Below, in pieces: positions 42,481-51,748 of a stretch of 64,000 bases of DNA; position 1 is the first letter of the stretch; the number at the start of each line of letters is the position of its first letter. The position numbers were made by a program, and so were the translations under genes. The stretch covers positions 124,001 through 188,000 of the forward strand of contig NZ_QMIL01000004.1 in the NCBI RefSeq assembly GCF_003316875.1, in the 5' to 3' direction. Origin of the DNA: Aliidiomarina celeris. Its GTDB lineage: Bacteria; Pseudomonadota; Gammaproteobacteria; Enterobacterales; Alteromonadaceae. Below the pieces are notes generated by a model, which worked only from the letters and a program-made list of their open reading frames with translations, did not search any database and was not told the DNA's origin.

Positions 42481-43143
42481 ATGAACGCAAAAGGCATACT
42501 CGACCAACTTCTTCAGCAGGGCTCGTCTTTAGCCAATACGGCAAAAGAAAAGTCGGGCGGGCTCAATAGTTTTGCCGGTGGTGCGGTGACCGGCGGTGCT
42601 TTAGGGCTCCTACTCGGCAATAAGAAGGGCCGTAAAATTGGCGGTAAAGTGCTTAAATATGGCGGTTTAGCCGCCGTTGGGGTTTTAGCCTACAAGGCAT
42701 ATTCGTCGCATCAGCAAAATAAGCAAGGGCGCGTAGAGCATGAGCCACAAACGATAGATCGGTTACCGGCCGCTCAAGCGCAAGCCCATGCAAGCCCAAT
42801 TTTACGTGCGGTTATTGGTGCTGCTAAAGCCGACGGCCATATTGACGCTCGTGAACAACAGCTTATTCAGGAAGAGTTCGCCAAGCTCAGCACCAATCCG
42901 GCTGATCAACAGTGGTTACAGGCGGAAATTGCCAAGCCGCTCGACCCTAGTGATATTGCCCGTGCGGCAACCTGCACCGAAATAGCTGCGGAAATGTATT
43001 TGGCGAGTGTGTTTGTGGTCGACAGCCAAAACTTTATGGAACGTTCCTATTTGCAGGAGCTGGCGCGGCAATTGAACTTGGAGCCCGGCTTACAAGCCGA
43101 GCTCGACCAACAAGCGCAAACCGCTTTGGCGCAAGCAGGCTAA
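42481..43143 (+). CDS. DUF533 / TerB-like protein
   Basis: 220 residues. A Gly-rich membrane-associating segment (residues ~30-75, including GGAVTGGALGLLLGNKKGRK) precedes a TerB-fold helical domain (~100-215: PILRAVIGAAKADGHIDARE). This matches the YebE/DUF533 family, an inner-membrane protein induced by envelope stress in E. coli. AGAGGA precedes ATG. It is divergent from pyp across 195 bases, in which I see no further gene. Confidence 0.87.
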   Translation: MNAKGILDQLLQQGSSLANTAKEKSGGLNSFAGGAVTGGALGLLLGNKKGRKIGGKVLKYGGLAAVGVLAYKAYSSHQQNKQGRVEHEPQTIDRLPAAQAQAHASPILRAVIGAAKADGHIDAREQQLIQEEFAKLSTNPADQQWLQAEIAKPLDPSDIARAATCTEIAAEMYLASVFVVDSQNFMERSYLQELARQLNLEPGLQAELDQQAQTALAQAG

Positions 43144-43166
43144 CTGTTATTAGCCAAACACAGTAA

Positions 43167-43958
43167 TTACCCAAATACAGTAATGGTTTGGCGGCTAATG
43201 GCCACTAAGTTACCGCTTTCGTCCCAAATATGGGCTTGGGTGTGGCCGTAACCGTCGGTGGCGTGGTCGATATAAGCAATGTATTGCCACCAGCTACGGG
43301 TAGTCAACTGCGCCGAAAGCGGTTCGGGGAATTCAATGGTCCATGTGAGCGAGCTTGCGGGTGCAGGTTCGCTTAAATGGGGCAGCACAGCCGGTGGCCA
43401 AGCGTCGACAAGACCTAAAAACAAGCCAATGGAAATAGGCTGATCTTCTTGCTCGTAACGCATCCAACCACCAAATTCGCGCACCGGGTTGTTGCTAAAA
43501 GGCATGGCGCCAACGCTAACACGGTATTCGTAATGGCGCGCAAATTCGGGCACCTGTTTTAACTTACCCATATCAATACCATGCTCTCGCGAAGGTACGC
43601 TAGAACACGGGGTTTCGGTTACTTTCACCGTAGACGGTCGTGACCGGCCGAAAGTAAGCAACGCGCTCAAGCCAACTTCACCGTTTTGTGCAATTTCCAC
43701 ACTTACCTGCGTAACATTCTTGCCTTCGCGCAAAATACGGCGTGTTAGCTTCGCTTCGCCCACGGCAATGGGGCCCACAAAAGAAACCGTCATAGCGCGT
43801 AAATGTTGATCAGGGTTTACACCATTCACCCCATGTTGGTAGGCAATACCCGCGCTTAAACCACCAAACAGCGCACGCCCTTGAGCCCAACCGCTTGGCA
43901 TGCTTAACACTTGTTCGGTGTCAGGCGTAATGGCCTGTAATAATTCATGAAATTTCAT
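43167..43958 (-). CDS. Acyl-CoA thioesterase, double hot-dog (TesB-like)
   Basis: 263 residues. It consists of two hot-dog halves with WAQGRALFGGLSAGIAY near residue 20, LRAMTVSFVGPIAVGEAKLT near 55, and FGGWMRYEQED near 158. The family hydrolyses medium or long acyl-CoA. The first ATG (43964) abuts the ribosome site, so the second at 43958 is preferred. It lies 9 bases downstream of the LLM oxidoreductase, in the same operon. Confidence 0.85.
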   Translation of the reverse strand: MKFHELLQAITPDTEQVLSMPSGWAQGRALFGGLSAGIAYQHGVNGVNPDQHLRAMTVSFVGPIAVGEAKLTRRILREGKNVTQVSVEIAQNGEVGLSALLTFGRSRPSTVKVTETPCSSVPSREHGIDMGKLKQVPEFARHYEYRVSVGAMPFSNNPVREFGGWMRYEQEDQPISIGLFLGLVDAWPPAVLPHLSEPAPASSLTWTIEFPEPLSAQLTTRSWWQYIAYIDHATDGYGHTQAHIWDESGNLVAISRQTITVFG

Positions 43959-43967
43959 GCTCATTCC

Positions 43968-44957
43968 TTAGCTAAAGTCTTTGGCTATTTCAAAACTGCG
44001 CAAACGCGCTTGGTGATCATAGGCATGGCAGGTCAGCATAATTTCTTGCACCCCCGAGGCTTGGGCAAACTTTGCTAAATACTCATGCACCTGTTCGGGC
44101 GTTCCGCAAGCGGTGTATTTTAGCGCGTGATTGGCTGCTGCCAAGGCACTAGGGTCTACTGTGTTTTCAATATTGTCGACCGGAGCCGGTAATTTACCTG
44201 GGTTACCTTGGCGCAGCGCCATAAACTGCAACTGCATTGAGCTTTTCATACGCTTTGCCGCCTGCTCGGTGTCGGCTGCAAATACATTCACGGCCGCCAT
44301 GGCGTACGGTTTGTCGAGATAGCGCGACGGCTTAAAGTTTTGGTAGTAGGCTTCTAGCGCCACATGCAAGTAGTCGGGGGCGAAGTGCGACGCAAAGGCG
44401 TAGGGTAAGCCGAGCTGCGCGGCCAATTGCGCGCCAAACATGCTGGAGCCCAAAATCCATACTGGTACTTTAGAGCTCATGCCAGGTACAGCTTTAATGG
44501 CTTGGCCAGGTTTGGGATCGTCAAGGTACATGAGCAGTTCTTGTACGTCGTGCGGGAAATTGTCGGCGGTGGTGTAGTCGCGGCGCAGGGCGCGTAAGGT
44601 TGCCCCGTCGGTGCCGGGCGCGCGGCCCAAACCGAGGTCAACACGGTCCGGATACAGTGCGGCTAAGGTGCCGAATTGTTCAGCGGCAATCAACGGGGCA
44701 TGATTCGGCAGCATAATACCGCCGGCACCTATGCGTATTGTTGACGTTTGGCTACCAATGTAAGCCAGTGCCACAGCTGTTGCTGCACTCGCAATGCCGG
44801 TCATGTTGTGGTGTTCGGCCATCCAAAAACGGTGGTAACCCCACTGTTCTGCATGCTTGGCCAAATCGGCAGACTGCAACAACGACTCTCGCGCGTTGCT
44901 CTCCTCGGTAATGGGGGCCAAGTCGAGTATGGAGAGAACAGGAAAAGCATTAGCCAT
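43968..44957 (-). CDS. LLM-class flavin-dependent oxidoreductase
   Basis: 329 residues of the luciferase-like family, YhbW/LimB-type. It has [70 protein letters not shown] and [19 protein letters not shown]. It uses reduced FMN, and the substrate is unknown. I chose ATG at 44957 because GAGGTG precedes it. It is co-directional with the thioesterase. Confidence 0.88.
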   Translation of the reverse strand: MANAFPVLSILDLAPITEESNARESLLQSADLAKHAEQWGYHRFWMAEHHNMTGIASAATAVALAYIGSQTSTIRIGAGGIMLPNHAPLIAAEQFGTLAALYPDRVDLGLGRAPGTDGATLRALRRDYTTADNFPHDVQELLMYLDDPKPGQAIKAVPGMSSKVPVWILGSSMFGAQLAAQLGLPYAFASHFAPDYLHVALEAYYQNFKPSRYLDKPYAMAAVNVFAADTEQAAKRMKSSMQLQFMALRQGNPGKLPAPVDNIENTVDPSALAAANHALKYTACGTPEQVHEYLAKFAQASGVQEIMLTCHAYDHQARLRSFEIAKDFS

Positions 44958-45090
44958 AGACACCTCAAAAAACATTGCTTAGGGTAGTGGTTCAAATCAG
45001 TGTAAATATTAACACGGTAAGGGTGCAGGCCGAGAGTATAGGGGTATAGTAATGGCCGGAGGTGGTTTTTCGCAAAGCAAAAGGGTGCAG

Positions 45091-46038
45091 ATGAAAAATG
45101 TAGCGAACTATTTGAGGGTTTTAGCCTGTGTAGTCGGGAGCGTGCTTGTATTACCGAGTGTGGCCAGCGAGTTGCCGCTCGACGAAAATGAAAACGGCGA
45201 GCAGGTGTTACCCTCTACCGGCGAATTGGTCAGTCGCTTTTGGGAGCTGGAGCCTGAACACAAACGGGGCATTTACCAAATGCGCACCTACCAGTCGAAT
45301 TACTTGCTGCCTGTGCACTACACCGACAATATCAATATTCAGCCCACCAGCCCGTCGCGCGGGCCTTCGGAGCTGCAAGACGGTTTCAAGCGTGAAGAAG
45401 TAAAAATTCAACTATCGCTGCGCACCAAAGTGTTAGAAGACTTTCTATTGCCAAATGCCGATGTGTGGGTGGCTTACACGCAAAAATCACTCTGGCAAGC
45501 GTGGAACAGTGCCGACTCGTCGCCGTTTCGTAGCACGGATCACAACCCTGAAATATTTTACGTCGTTCCCCTCGCTGAGCGCTTTGACCTTATTCCCGGG
45601 CCCGTGCGGCTGCAAATGCTAAAGGTCGGTTTTGCCCACCACTCGAACGGTCAAAGCCAACCGCTGTCGCGCAGTTGGAACTACTGGAACATAGGCGGTG
45701 CGTTTGAGGTTGGCGGTTTTCTAGTAGAAAGTGCTTACAAGTTGCGTATTAATGAAAGCGACGATGATAACCCCGATTTAGAGCGCTACGCCGGCAATTT
45801 CGACACCCGGGTTACCGGCATTTTTGACCTGTCGTCGCTCACGGTAACGCGTGTTTCGCGGAATTTGTCGCTCAATAAAGGCTCATGGCAGTTAGACTTT
45901 ACCTATCCTATTCGCAAAAGCGTACCCGACGGCGCCCGTTTTCACTTACAAATATTCTCCGGCTACGGCGAAACTCTCACCGACTACAACCATTATCAAA
46001 ACCGCATCGGCATCGGTATTGTGCTTTTGAATATCTAA
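45091..46038 (+). CDS. pldA: Outer-membrane phospholipase A
   Basis: 315 residues. Signal peptide ~1-26, then a 12-strand barrel. The catalytic region GFAHHSNGQ holds the active His and Ser. YTQKSLWQAW, PFRSTDHNPEIFYV and SRSWNYWN are further family signatures. It hydrolyses phospholipids that reach the outer leaflet. The ATG at 45091 gives a proper signal peptide; an ATG at 45052 would put 13 extra residues before it. Confidence 0.9.
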   Translation: MKNVANYLRVLACVVGSVLVLPSVASELPLDENENGEQVLPSTGELVSRFWELEPEHKRGIYQMRTYQSNYLLPVHYTDNINIQPTSPSRGPSELQDGFKREEVKIQLSLRTKVLEDFLLPNADVWVAYTQKSLWQAWNSADSSPFRSTDHNPEIFYVVPLAERFDLIPGPVRLQMLKVGFAHHSNGQSQPLSRSWNYWNIGGAFEVGGFLVESAYKLRINESDDDNPDLERYAGNFDTRVTGIFDLSSLTVTRVSRNLSLNKGSWQLDFTYPIRKSVPDGARFHLQIFSGYGETLTDYNHYQNRIGIGIVLLNI

Positions 46039-46056
46039 CCACGGGTCAGTAACCAC

Positions 46057-46125
46057 GGGGTCAGAGTAAACTTCTGCAGCCCGCATGTATTCGGCTGTGG
46101 GGTTGGGAAAGTGTTCTCTGACCCC
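46057..46125. repeat. REP-like inverted repeat
   Basis: GGGGTCAGAG (46057-46066) and CTCTGACCCC (46116-46125) form perfect 10-bp arms about 50 bases apart. A partial extra copy (ACCACGGGTCAG, 46039-46049) lies to the left. GGGGTCAGA/TCTGACCCC arms are typical of REP-like elements mobilised by RAYT (Y1) transposases in gammaproteobacteria. None is encoded here. It sits in the promoter region of the SMC operon. Confidence 0.6.
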
Positions 46126-46170
46126 ATGGTTTGTGGTAGTCTTTCGGGGTTTATTTGGGGGGTAAATTAA

Positions 46171-49100
46171 ATGGCGCAGCTGTTAAAGATAATAATGATT
46201 AATGGTCATTTACCGGGCGTGGTAGAACTTGATTTAAATGGCCATACAAATATTTGCGGGAGTAACGCTTCGGGTAAAACCACGTTGCAGCGCATGATCC
46301 CAGTGTTCTATGGTGAGCTACCGAACCGGGTAGTGCCGCGTACTCGGCAAAACTTCGACAAATATTACCTGCCGCACAAAAACAGCTACGTTATTTACGA
46401 ATACCAGCGCCCTAGCGGTGAAAATGCCCATGTGGTGTTAACCAAGCGCGCCGACGGTGTGGACTATCGCTTTGTCGACGGGGCCTATGCACCAGAGCTG
46501 TACCTTCATGAAAAAAATGGTAAAGCAATTGCGGTTGAGTATGCAGAGTGGGCTACGCGCTTAAAAACGGCGGGGCTGGCCAGCAGCCATAAAATTTCGT
46601 CTACCAGCGAGTACCGCGGCATTATTTTAAACGATCTCAAAATGGACCGGAGCCAACGCCGAGAAGTATTGAAAGCAAAGCAGCTGGTGTCGCGGTATGC
46701 CTTGGCCGGTGACGGCATGCGTTTGCGCCATATTGAAAAACTGGTATCGGCGGTGCATGCAAAAGAAGGCAAAATGGACACGCTGAAAAGCATGTTGGCG
46801 GCCATCTTAGAAGAAGACGGCCACGACCGCCCCGACAACTCCATTACGCGCAGTAAAATTAACGCGTGGCTGCAAGACATGCAGCAATACCTGAAGCTCG
46901 ACAAGCTGCAAACCCAATTCGCCAAGGTGGAGCAGCAAGCGAATGAACGCCAACATAATTTAACCGCCCTTTGGCAATTAAAGCCCTTGGTTGAAGCCGA
47001 CCACCAAGCGCTGATGACACAAAAAGCAGACGACGACGCGGCGTTGCAGCAATTAACCAAAGTTATTCAGCAACGGGAAAACGACTACGACAGCCAGCGC
47101 CGCAGTTTAAAAGATCAGCTGCAGAACGCAGAAGTTGAGCTGAAGTCGGTGCAAAAGCAAATAGAAGACGCGCAAAAACGGTACGACACCTTTGCCGATG
47201 AAGACATGGACGGGCTGGCGCGCAAGCTTGAAGCGTTACCCGACATGCGCACCGAATTACTCGAGCTCACTCAGCAATATCAGCTATTTATGGAAGAGCA
47301 CGGCGAGGCCGAACGGCAGCTGAAAGCGCACCAACTCAGCCTTGAGCAAAACCTTAACCAACTGATAGAGAAAACGCAGAAGAAAACCAAAGAAAAAGAA
47401 CGCCAGCATCGTGAGCTGTTGGCTCAACAAAGCGACGCCATTGAAGAACTACGGCAGCAATTACAGCACAAAGTACAGCAACTGAGTGACCGTTACGGCG
47501 AGCGTATAGACGCGGTGCAACAGCAACTGACCCGTCAGCAAACCCAGCTCAGCCTTTCCGGAGTAACCGAAGAGGAGCAAGAAGCGGCGAAGCTTGCCGA
47601 CTTACGCCTCGACGCCGCACAAGCACAGGTGAATAAAGAGGCGCGGGCGCGTGAGCTGGCGCAAAAGCAAGTAGAGCAACAGAAACGCACACGCGACCAA
47701 GCCGACGAAGCCCTAACCGCGGCTCGCCAGCAAGAAGTAGCCGCCCAGCAAGAGGTGCAGCGGGTACAGTTACAATTAAGCCCTGTGCCGGGAAGTTTGC
47801 GACAGTTTTTACGCGACCATATCGACGGCTGGGAAACGAACCTTGGTAAGGTATTGGCCGAAGACTTGTTACAGCGCACTGATCTGCTGCCCCAATACAC
47901 TGGCAGCAGCGATTCGCTATTCGGGTTGCAGCTTGATCTCACGGCGATTACTTTGCCGGAACACGCGCAGTCTGAAGCAGAATTGCAAGCACGTTTAACC
48001 ACTGTGAAGGCCCAGTGGCACGACAAAACCAGCGCCCGCGAACTGGCTGAAAAGGCATTAGCCAAAGCGGTTGCGCAGGTTAAACACGCCGAGCTTGAAT
48101 GGCAAGAGGCAGACCAACGCTATCGGCAGCGGCAAAACGACGTCGACTTTGCCCGCGACGCGAAGTTGCGCTTAGCGGAAGAACAACAAAAGCAATTGCG
48201 TGAACGTAAAACCGCATTAAGAGCGGGTATTGCCGAGCGTGAAACGGAACTTGAGCGGTTTAAAAAGGAGCGCGAAACGGCGCTTCAGGCGTTAAGGAAC
48301 GACGTGCGTGAGCAAGAAATGGAGTTAAAAGCCGACTTTCAAGATCAACTGCACCAACTTGAAGACGCGATTGAGGCTTTGAACAACGAAGTGCAGCGCC
48401 GCCGCGAACAAAATAAGGCGCGCTATAAAGAGTTAGAGCAACAATTTAACGACGAGTTAGCGGCCAAGGGCGTGGATCAAAAGCGTTTGCAGGCGCTCAA
48501 AGCAGAAATGGAAGCGCTCGACAACGAAATTCGTGCAATAGACAGCCAGCGCGACCGTTTGAGCGAATACCAGCAGTTTATGCGCGTAGTTTGGCAGCAA
48601 GAGCGGCCACAATGGCTCCAGCAAGAGCAACACGACAAACAGCAAGTGCGTGAAACCAGCGCCGAATTAGAGCAGTTAGAGCGCGATTATAAAGCCGCGC
48701 AGAAGGCCGATCGGGCCCAGCAAAACCAATATAAAGAGCAAATTCAAAGGGCCGATAATCAGCTCAAAGACACGATCGAATTGTTACGCCGCTTAAATGG
48801 CTTGTCGGCGCCTTCCGTTGCACCAAGCGATGAGCGGTTAAATGCCGGTACAGCGGGCGATGTCATTGAGCGAATTGCACGCTGCCATCAACTGTTTGAT
48901 GAGCAGGCTAAACTTGAGAAAAGCATTGAGGTAGAGCTTGGTGATTTGGAGCGGGAGCTGCGCAGTGGCGCGAACCCGAAATTCGCCGAATTTATTGACC
49001 AAGGCTTCGCCAATGTAACCGACAAAGAAGATTTGCAAGCGCGGGTAGCCGCCATTCACGAAATGATCTTAATTTTAGAAGGTCAGCAGCAACAAGTGGT

Positions 49101-49851
49101 TTATCAAGGCCATACCATAGGCAACGCGCTCGACAATTTCTTCTCGGTATTTAACGACATTCACAAGCGCGTGGGCGAGTACAGCCGACGCTTAACCGCC
49201 GCGGTTACCGACGAGTTAACGCTCGACGGCATCGACCATTCGGAAGTAAAAATAAGCTCCACCATAGACGAGCTGGGCTTTTGGCAGCCGTTGAAACAAA
49301 CTATTGAACACTACCGGCAGTGGACCGCCTCTGGCCAGCTGTTACCGCCGCCTGAGTATTTGGACTATTTGCGCGACGTGGGCGAATTGCTGAAAGCAGA
49401 CCAAGAATACAGCATCGAGTCGTTGTTAAAGTTGCAACTCAATATTGTGGAACAGGGCGCTGCGCTGGTGATTAAGAACGACCGGCAATTGGCTGAGTCG
49501 TCGAGCCACGGTATGGCGTACCTTATTTTGTGTAAGTTCTTGCTGGCATTTACCCGTTTATTGCGGCCGGAAAATGCGAATGTAGTGATTCACTGGCCTA
49601 TCGACGAAATTGGCACCCTGGCGTACCACAACGTAGAAAAGCTTTTCGAGGCCTGTAACAGCAATCAAATTCATATTGTTGGTGCGTTTCCAAACCCCGA
49701 GTCCGACGTGTTGCTGTTGTTTAAGAATCGTTATTTAATTGAGCCGAGCCAAGCCCACCCGGGCAAAGGGCAATTAAAGCGTATTAAACCGAGGGTGTCG
49801 GCACTCGCGGAAAAGTTAGCTGAAAAAGTACAAGAGGAGACACCCGCATGA
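46171..49851 (+). CDS. SMC-like ATPase, DUF3584 type (JetC/MksB-like)
   Basis: 1226 residues with SMC layout. The N-terminal head has Walker A GSNASGKTT at 30-38. Coiled coil 1 spans ~240-535, a small hinge ~538-600, and coiled coil 2 ~605-940. The C-terminal head has signature ESSSHGMAYL at 1109-1118 and Walker B VVIHWPIDEIG, with Asp1145-Glu1146. I recall the DUF3584 family as matching this plan. In the operon it takes the place of the DNA-translocating motor of condensin-like plasmid-defence systems (Wadjet JetC, MksB). Its stop overlaps the next start (ATGA). It is not MukB: it is shorter and its partners differ. Confidence 0.85.
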   Translation: MAQLLKIIMINGHLPGVVELDLNGHTNICGSNASGKTTLQRMIPVFYGELPNRVVPRTRQNFDKYYLPHKNSYVIYEYQRPSGENAHVVLTKRADGVDYRFVDGAYAPELYLHEKNGKAIAVEYAEWATRLKTAGLASSHKISSTSEYRGIILNDLKMDRSQRREVLKAKQLVSRYALAGDGMRLRHIEKLVSAVHAKEGKMDTLKSMLAAILEEDGHDRPDNSITRSKINAWLQDMQQYLKLDKLQTQFAKVEQQANERQHNLTALWQLKPLVEADHQALMTQKADDDAALQQLTKVIQQRENDYDSQRRSLKDQLQNAEVELKSVQKQIEDAQKRYDTFADEDMDGLARKLEALPDMRTELLELTQQYQLFMEEHGEAERQLKAHQLSLEQNLNQLIEKTQKKTKEKERQHRELLAQQSDAIEELRQQLQHKVQQLSDRYGERIDAVQQQLTRQQTQLSLSGVTEEEQEAAKLADLRLDAAQAQVNKEARARELAQKQVEQQKRTRDQADEALTAARQQEVAAQQEVQRVQLQLSPVPGSLRQFLRDHIDGWETNLGKVLAEDLLQRTDLLPQYTGSSDSLFGLQLDLTAITLPEHAQSEAELQARLTTVKAQWHDKTSARELAEKALAKAVAQVKHAELEWQEADQRYRQRQNDVDFARDAKLRLAEEQQKQLRERKTALRAGIAERETELERFKKERETALQALRNDVREQEMELKADFQDQLHQLEDAIEALNNEVQRRREQNKARYKELEQQFNDELAAKGVDQKRLQALKAEMEALDNEIRAIDSQRDRLSEYQQFMRVVWQQERPQWLQQEQHDKQQVRETSAELEQLERDYKAAQKADRAQQNQYKEQIQRADNQLKDTIELLRRLNGLSAPSVAPSDERLNAGTAGDVIERIARCHQLFDEQAKLEKSIEVELGDLERELRSGANPKFAEFIDQGFANVTDKEDLQARVAAIHEMILILEGQQQQVVYQGHTIGNALDNFFSVFNDIHKRVGEYSRRLTAAVTDELTLDGIDHSEVKISSTIDELGFWQPLKQTIEHYRQWTASGQLLPPPEYLDYLRDVGELLKADQEYSIESLLKLQLNIVEQGAALVIKNDRQLAESSSHGMAYLILCKFLLAFTRLLRPENANVVIHWPIDEIGTLAYHNVEKLFEACNSNQIHIVGAFPNPESDVLLLFKNRYLIEPSQAHPGKGQLKRIKPRVSALAEKLAEKVQEETPA

Positions 49852-50468
49852 TCCAGTTTCGTCCACTCCTCGAAACGCTATTGGCAGGGCAATTTATTTG
49901 CCCTGTAAGTGCACCTGAGCACTACAAAAAGTTGCAAGACATTGCTATTCGCGAGGCTATTGACGATTATCTGCAACCGCTGAATCGGCGGGTAGCCAGC
50001 AGCGACGACGAGAGCGTGTACTTCCTGGCTTACCGCGACATAGACAACAACGAAAGAGACCTTTTGAAGCAGCAACTAAGTGTGGTGATGAGTTCGTTGT
50101 TGCCGTTGCTCGAATGGCTTACCTATGTGCAAGAGGTGCAAGGCAGTGATGGCGCATTGTCGGCGGGCGACACGCTAAAATTGCAAGAGTTGATTCTTAA
50201 AACCGAAGACAACCCAAGTTTGCGCCAGCGCTTACAGGCGTTGGCCACCGACAAGTTTTTTAATTCACAGGCCGACTCCGTAGACGCCCAAGCGCGGCAA
50301 ATTGCCAAGCGCTTGGTAGAGCATGGCTACTTGCTGCAACCCCACAAAGAGCGGTTGTATTTTCAGGTCACTGGAAAAATTGATTACCTCATTGAGCTTG
50401 TGCGTTTTATTAAAGACGAAGAGAACATTCCGTTAAGCGAAGAGCAGGTGCAAGAGGACTTGTTTTAA
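49848..50468 (+). CDS. Small MksE/JetB-like subunit
   Basis: 206 residues, soluble and helical. LETLLAGQFICPVSAPEHYKK opens the protein and a winged-helix-like end reads AKRLVEHGYLLQPHKERLYF, then VTGKIDYLIELVRFI. Size, position next to an SMC ATPase and the terminal wing fit the KITE-type subunits (MksE, JetB) that bind the kleisin. Sequence recognition alone is weak, so the call leans on the operon. It overlaps both neighbours: ATGA with the ATPase gene, TAATG with the next. Confidence 0.7.
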   Translation: MIQFRPLLETLLAGQFICPVSAPEHYKKLQDIAIREAIDDYLQPLNRRVASSDDESVYFLAYRDIDNNERDLLKQQLSVVMSSLLPLLEWLTYVQEVQGSDGALSAGDTLKLQELILKTEDNPSLRQRLQALATDKFFNSQADSVDAQARQIAKRLVEHGYLLQPHKERLYFQVTGKIDYLIELVRFIKDEENIPLSEEQVQEDLF

Positions 50469-51748
50469 TGGCCAATGACTTTAGCGACAAGCACCATGTG
50501 GGCTCTCTTTATGAGGTGGGCGTTGAGCGTTTAGCGCTTGTGGGTAAGCACGCAAAGGCGCTTATGCAGGGGTATTTGCAAGGTGAAGTGGAGCAAGAGG
50601 CGTTGTCTGAGCAGGCAGCGCGCAAACTTATCGCGGCGCGGGTGCTGTATCAGCCCGACGACAGCTTAGGCTATAAACTTCGACAGCCCGTTACCCAGCT
50701 GATTGCGGCCATGGTGACCGACGAAAACCGCCGCCAAATTAATGCCGACGTTGCCGACAAGCTCACGCAAATTAAAGCGCGGGTAGAGAGTTTCCGCGAG
50801 GCGCAGCGCGGCGGTGATTATGTAAAAGCTGAGCTGCAACTTCAGCTTATTCACGAAACCGTGCACGACTTAACCGGGCAATTTGAGGAAGCAATTCACA
50901 GTTTGTGGCACCGCTTGAACAGTAACTTTGGTTTTGTCAGCAGTTTGGCCGATAAAATTCGCGAAAACAGCCGCGCCCAAGGGCAAATTCAGCGGCTTAT
51001 TGCCGGGCTTGCACTGGTCGACTTTAACGAGCTGATTGAGTTTGCCGAGGGCCATGCCGGTTTACGCAAATTGCTGGTTACCAAATTACAGGTGCAATTG
51101 AATGGTCACCATGGCAGTTTGCTGGAAGTGCAAAAGCGGCTGGTAGAGCTAATGGGGCGCTTTCGTGAACAACAGGCGCGTAGTTTGCTGGTGATGAATA
51201 TGGCGAGCTTTTTACGCCAGCACCCGAACTTTATGGTGGGCGATTATTCCTATCGTAGCCAAGTGCCCAGGTTAGTGAACCAAGCGCCAGCAATGCCAAT
51301 TGCGGCAGCAGTAAGCCTTGATCAGCGCGCGCAACAGCCGCTGGTGGTGAGCTTAGTGCAGCAACTTTACAAGGAGCTGCAGCTGAAAGCCTCGGTACAG
51401 CAAGCTACGTCGAATAGCGAGCAGGTGAGCGTACAACAGAAAGACCAAGAGGTAGAGGCGCGCCAGCAACAACTCAAGCAAGACACTGAGCACTTTTTTC
51501 TTGCGGCTCTCGACAGCCCAACCCCCTGTTCGGCACTCGACTATTTAGTGGAGCAGCAGCTGGAATGGCCGCCCGAAGCGTGGTTATTCCAAGTAATTGG
51601 TGAATACAACAGCTTGCCGCGCGCTCAGCAACAGTTGTTTCGCTTCCAACGCGAAGAAGCAAAAGCCCATGTTTTCAACGAACTCATGATTATTCACGAC
51701 ATTACCTTAGCTTATGTGGCCGAGCCGGCACGGCAGAGGTCGGCATGA
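50468..51748 (+). CDS. Kleisin-like subunit (JetA/MksF-like)
   Basis: 426 residues, almost wholly helical, with Gln/Glu-rich stretches. The N-terminal winged-helix-like part includes SEQAARKLIAARVLYQPDD. The central region is long helices (LTQIKARVESFREAQRGG), followed by a low-complexity linker (~300-340, rich in Gln) and a C-terminal helical domain with WPPEAWLFQVIGEYNSLP. I infer a kleisin bridging the ATPase heads from length, helix content and operon place; the sequence is not diagnostic. Start and stop overlap both neighbours. Confidence 0.6.
   Translation: MANDFSDKHHVGSLYEVGVERLALVGKHAKALMQGYLQGEVEQEALSEQAARKLIAARVLYQPDDSLGYKLRQPVTQLIAAMVTDENRRQINADVADKLTQIKARVESFREAQRGGDYVKAELQLQLIHETVHDLTGQFEEAIHSLWHRLNSNFGFVSSLADKIRENSRAQGQIQRLIAGLALVDFNELIEFAEGHAGLRKLLVTKLQVQLNGHHGSLLEVQKRLVELMGRFREQQARSLLVMNMASFLRQHPNFMVGDYSYRSQVPRLVNQAPAMPIAAAVSLDQRAQQPLVVSLVQQLYKELQLKASVQQATSNSEQVSVQQKDQEVEARQQQLKQDTEHFFLAALDSPTPCSALDYLVEQQLEWPPEAWLFQVIGEYNSLPRAQQQLFRFQREEAKAHVFNELMIIHDITLAYVAEPARQRSA

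Noticed and set aside
42360-42569. 69-codon ORF before the DUF533 gene
   Set aside because: Arg-rich shadow that overlaps the DUF533 start out of frame, without a ribosome site.
46171-49851. MukB or SbcC
   Set aside because: No MukE/MukF or SbcD partner, length and hinge differ from MukB, and the operon ends in a Toprim protein as in Wadjet/Mks systems.
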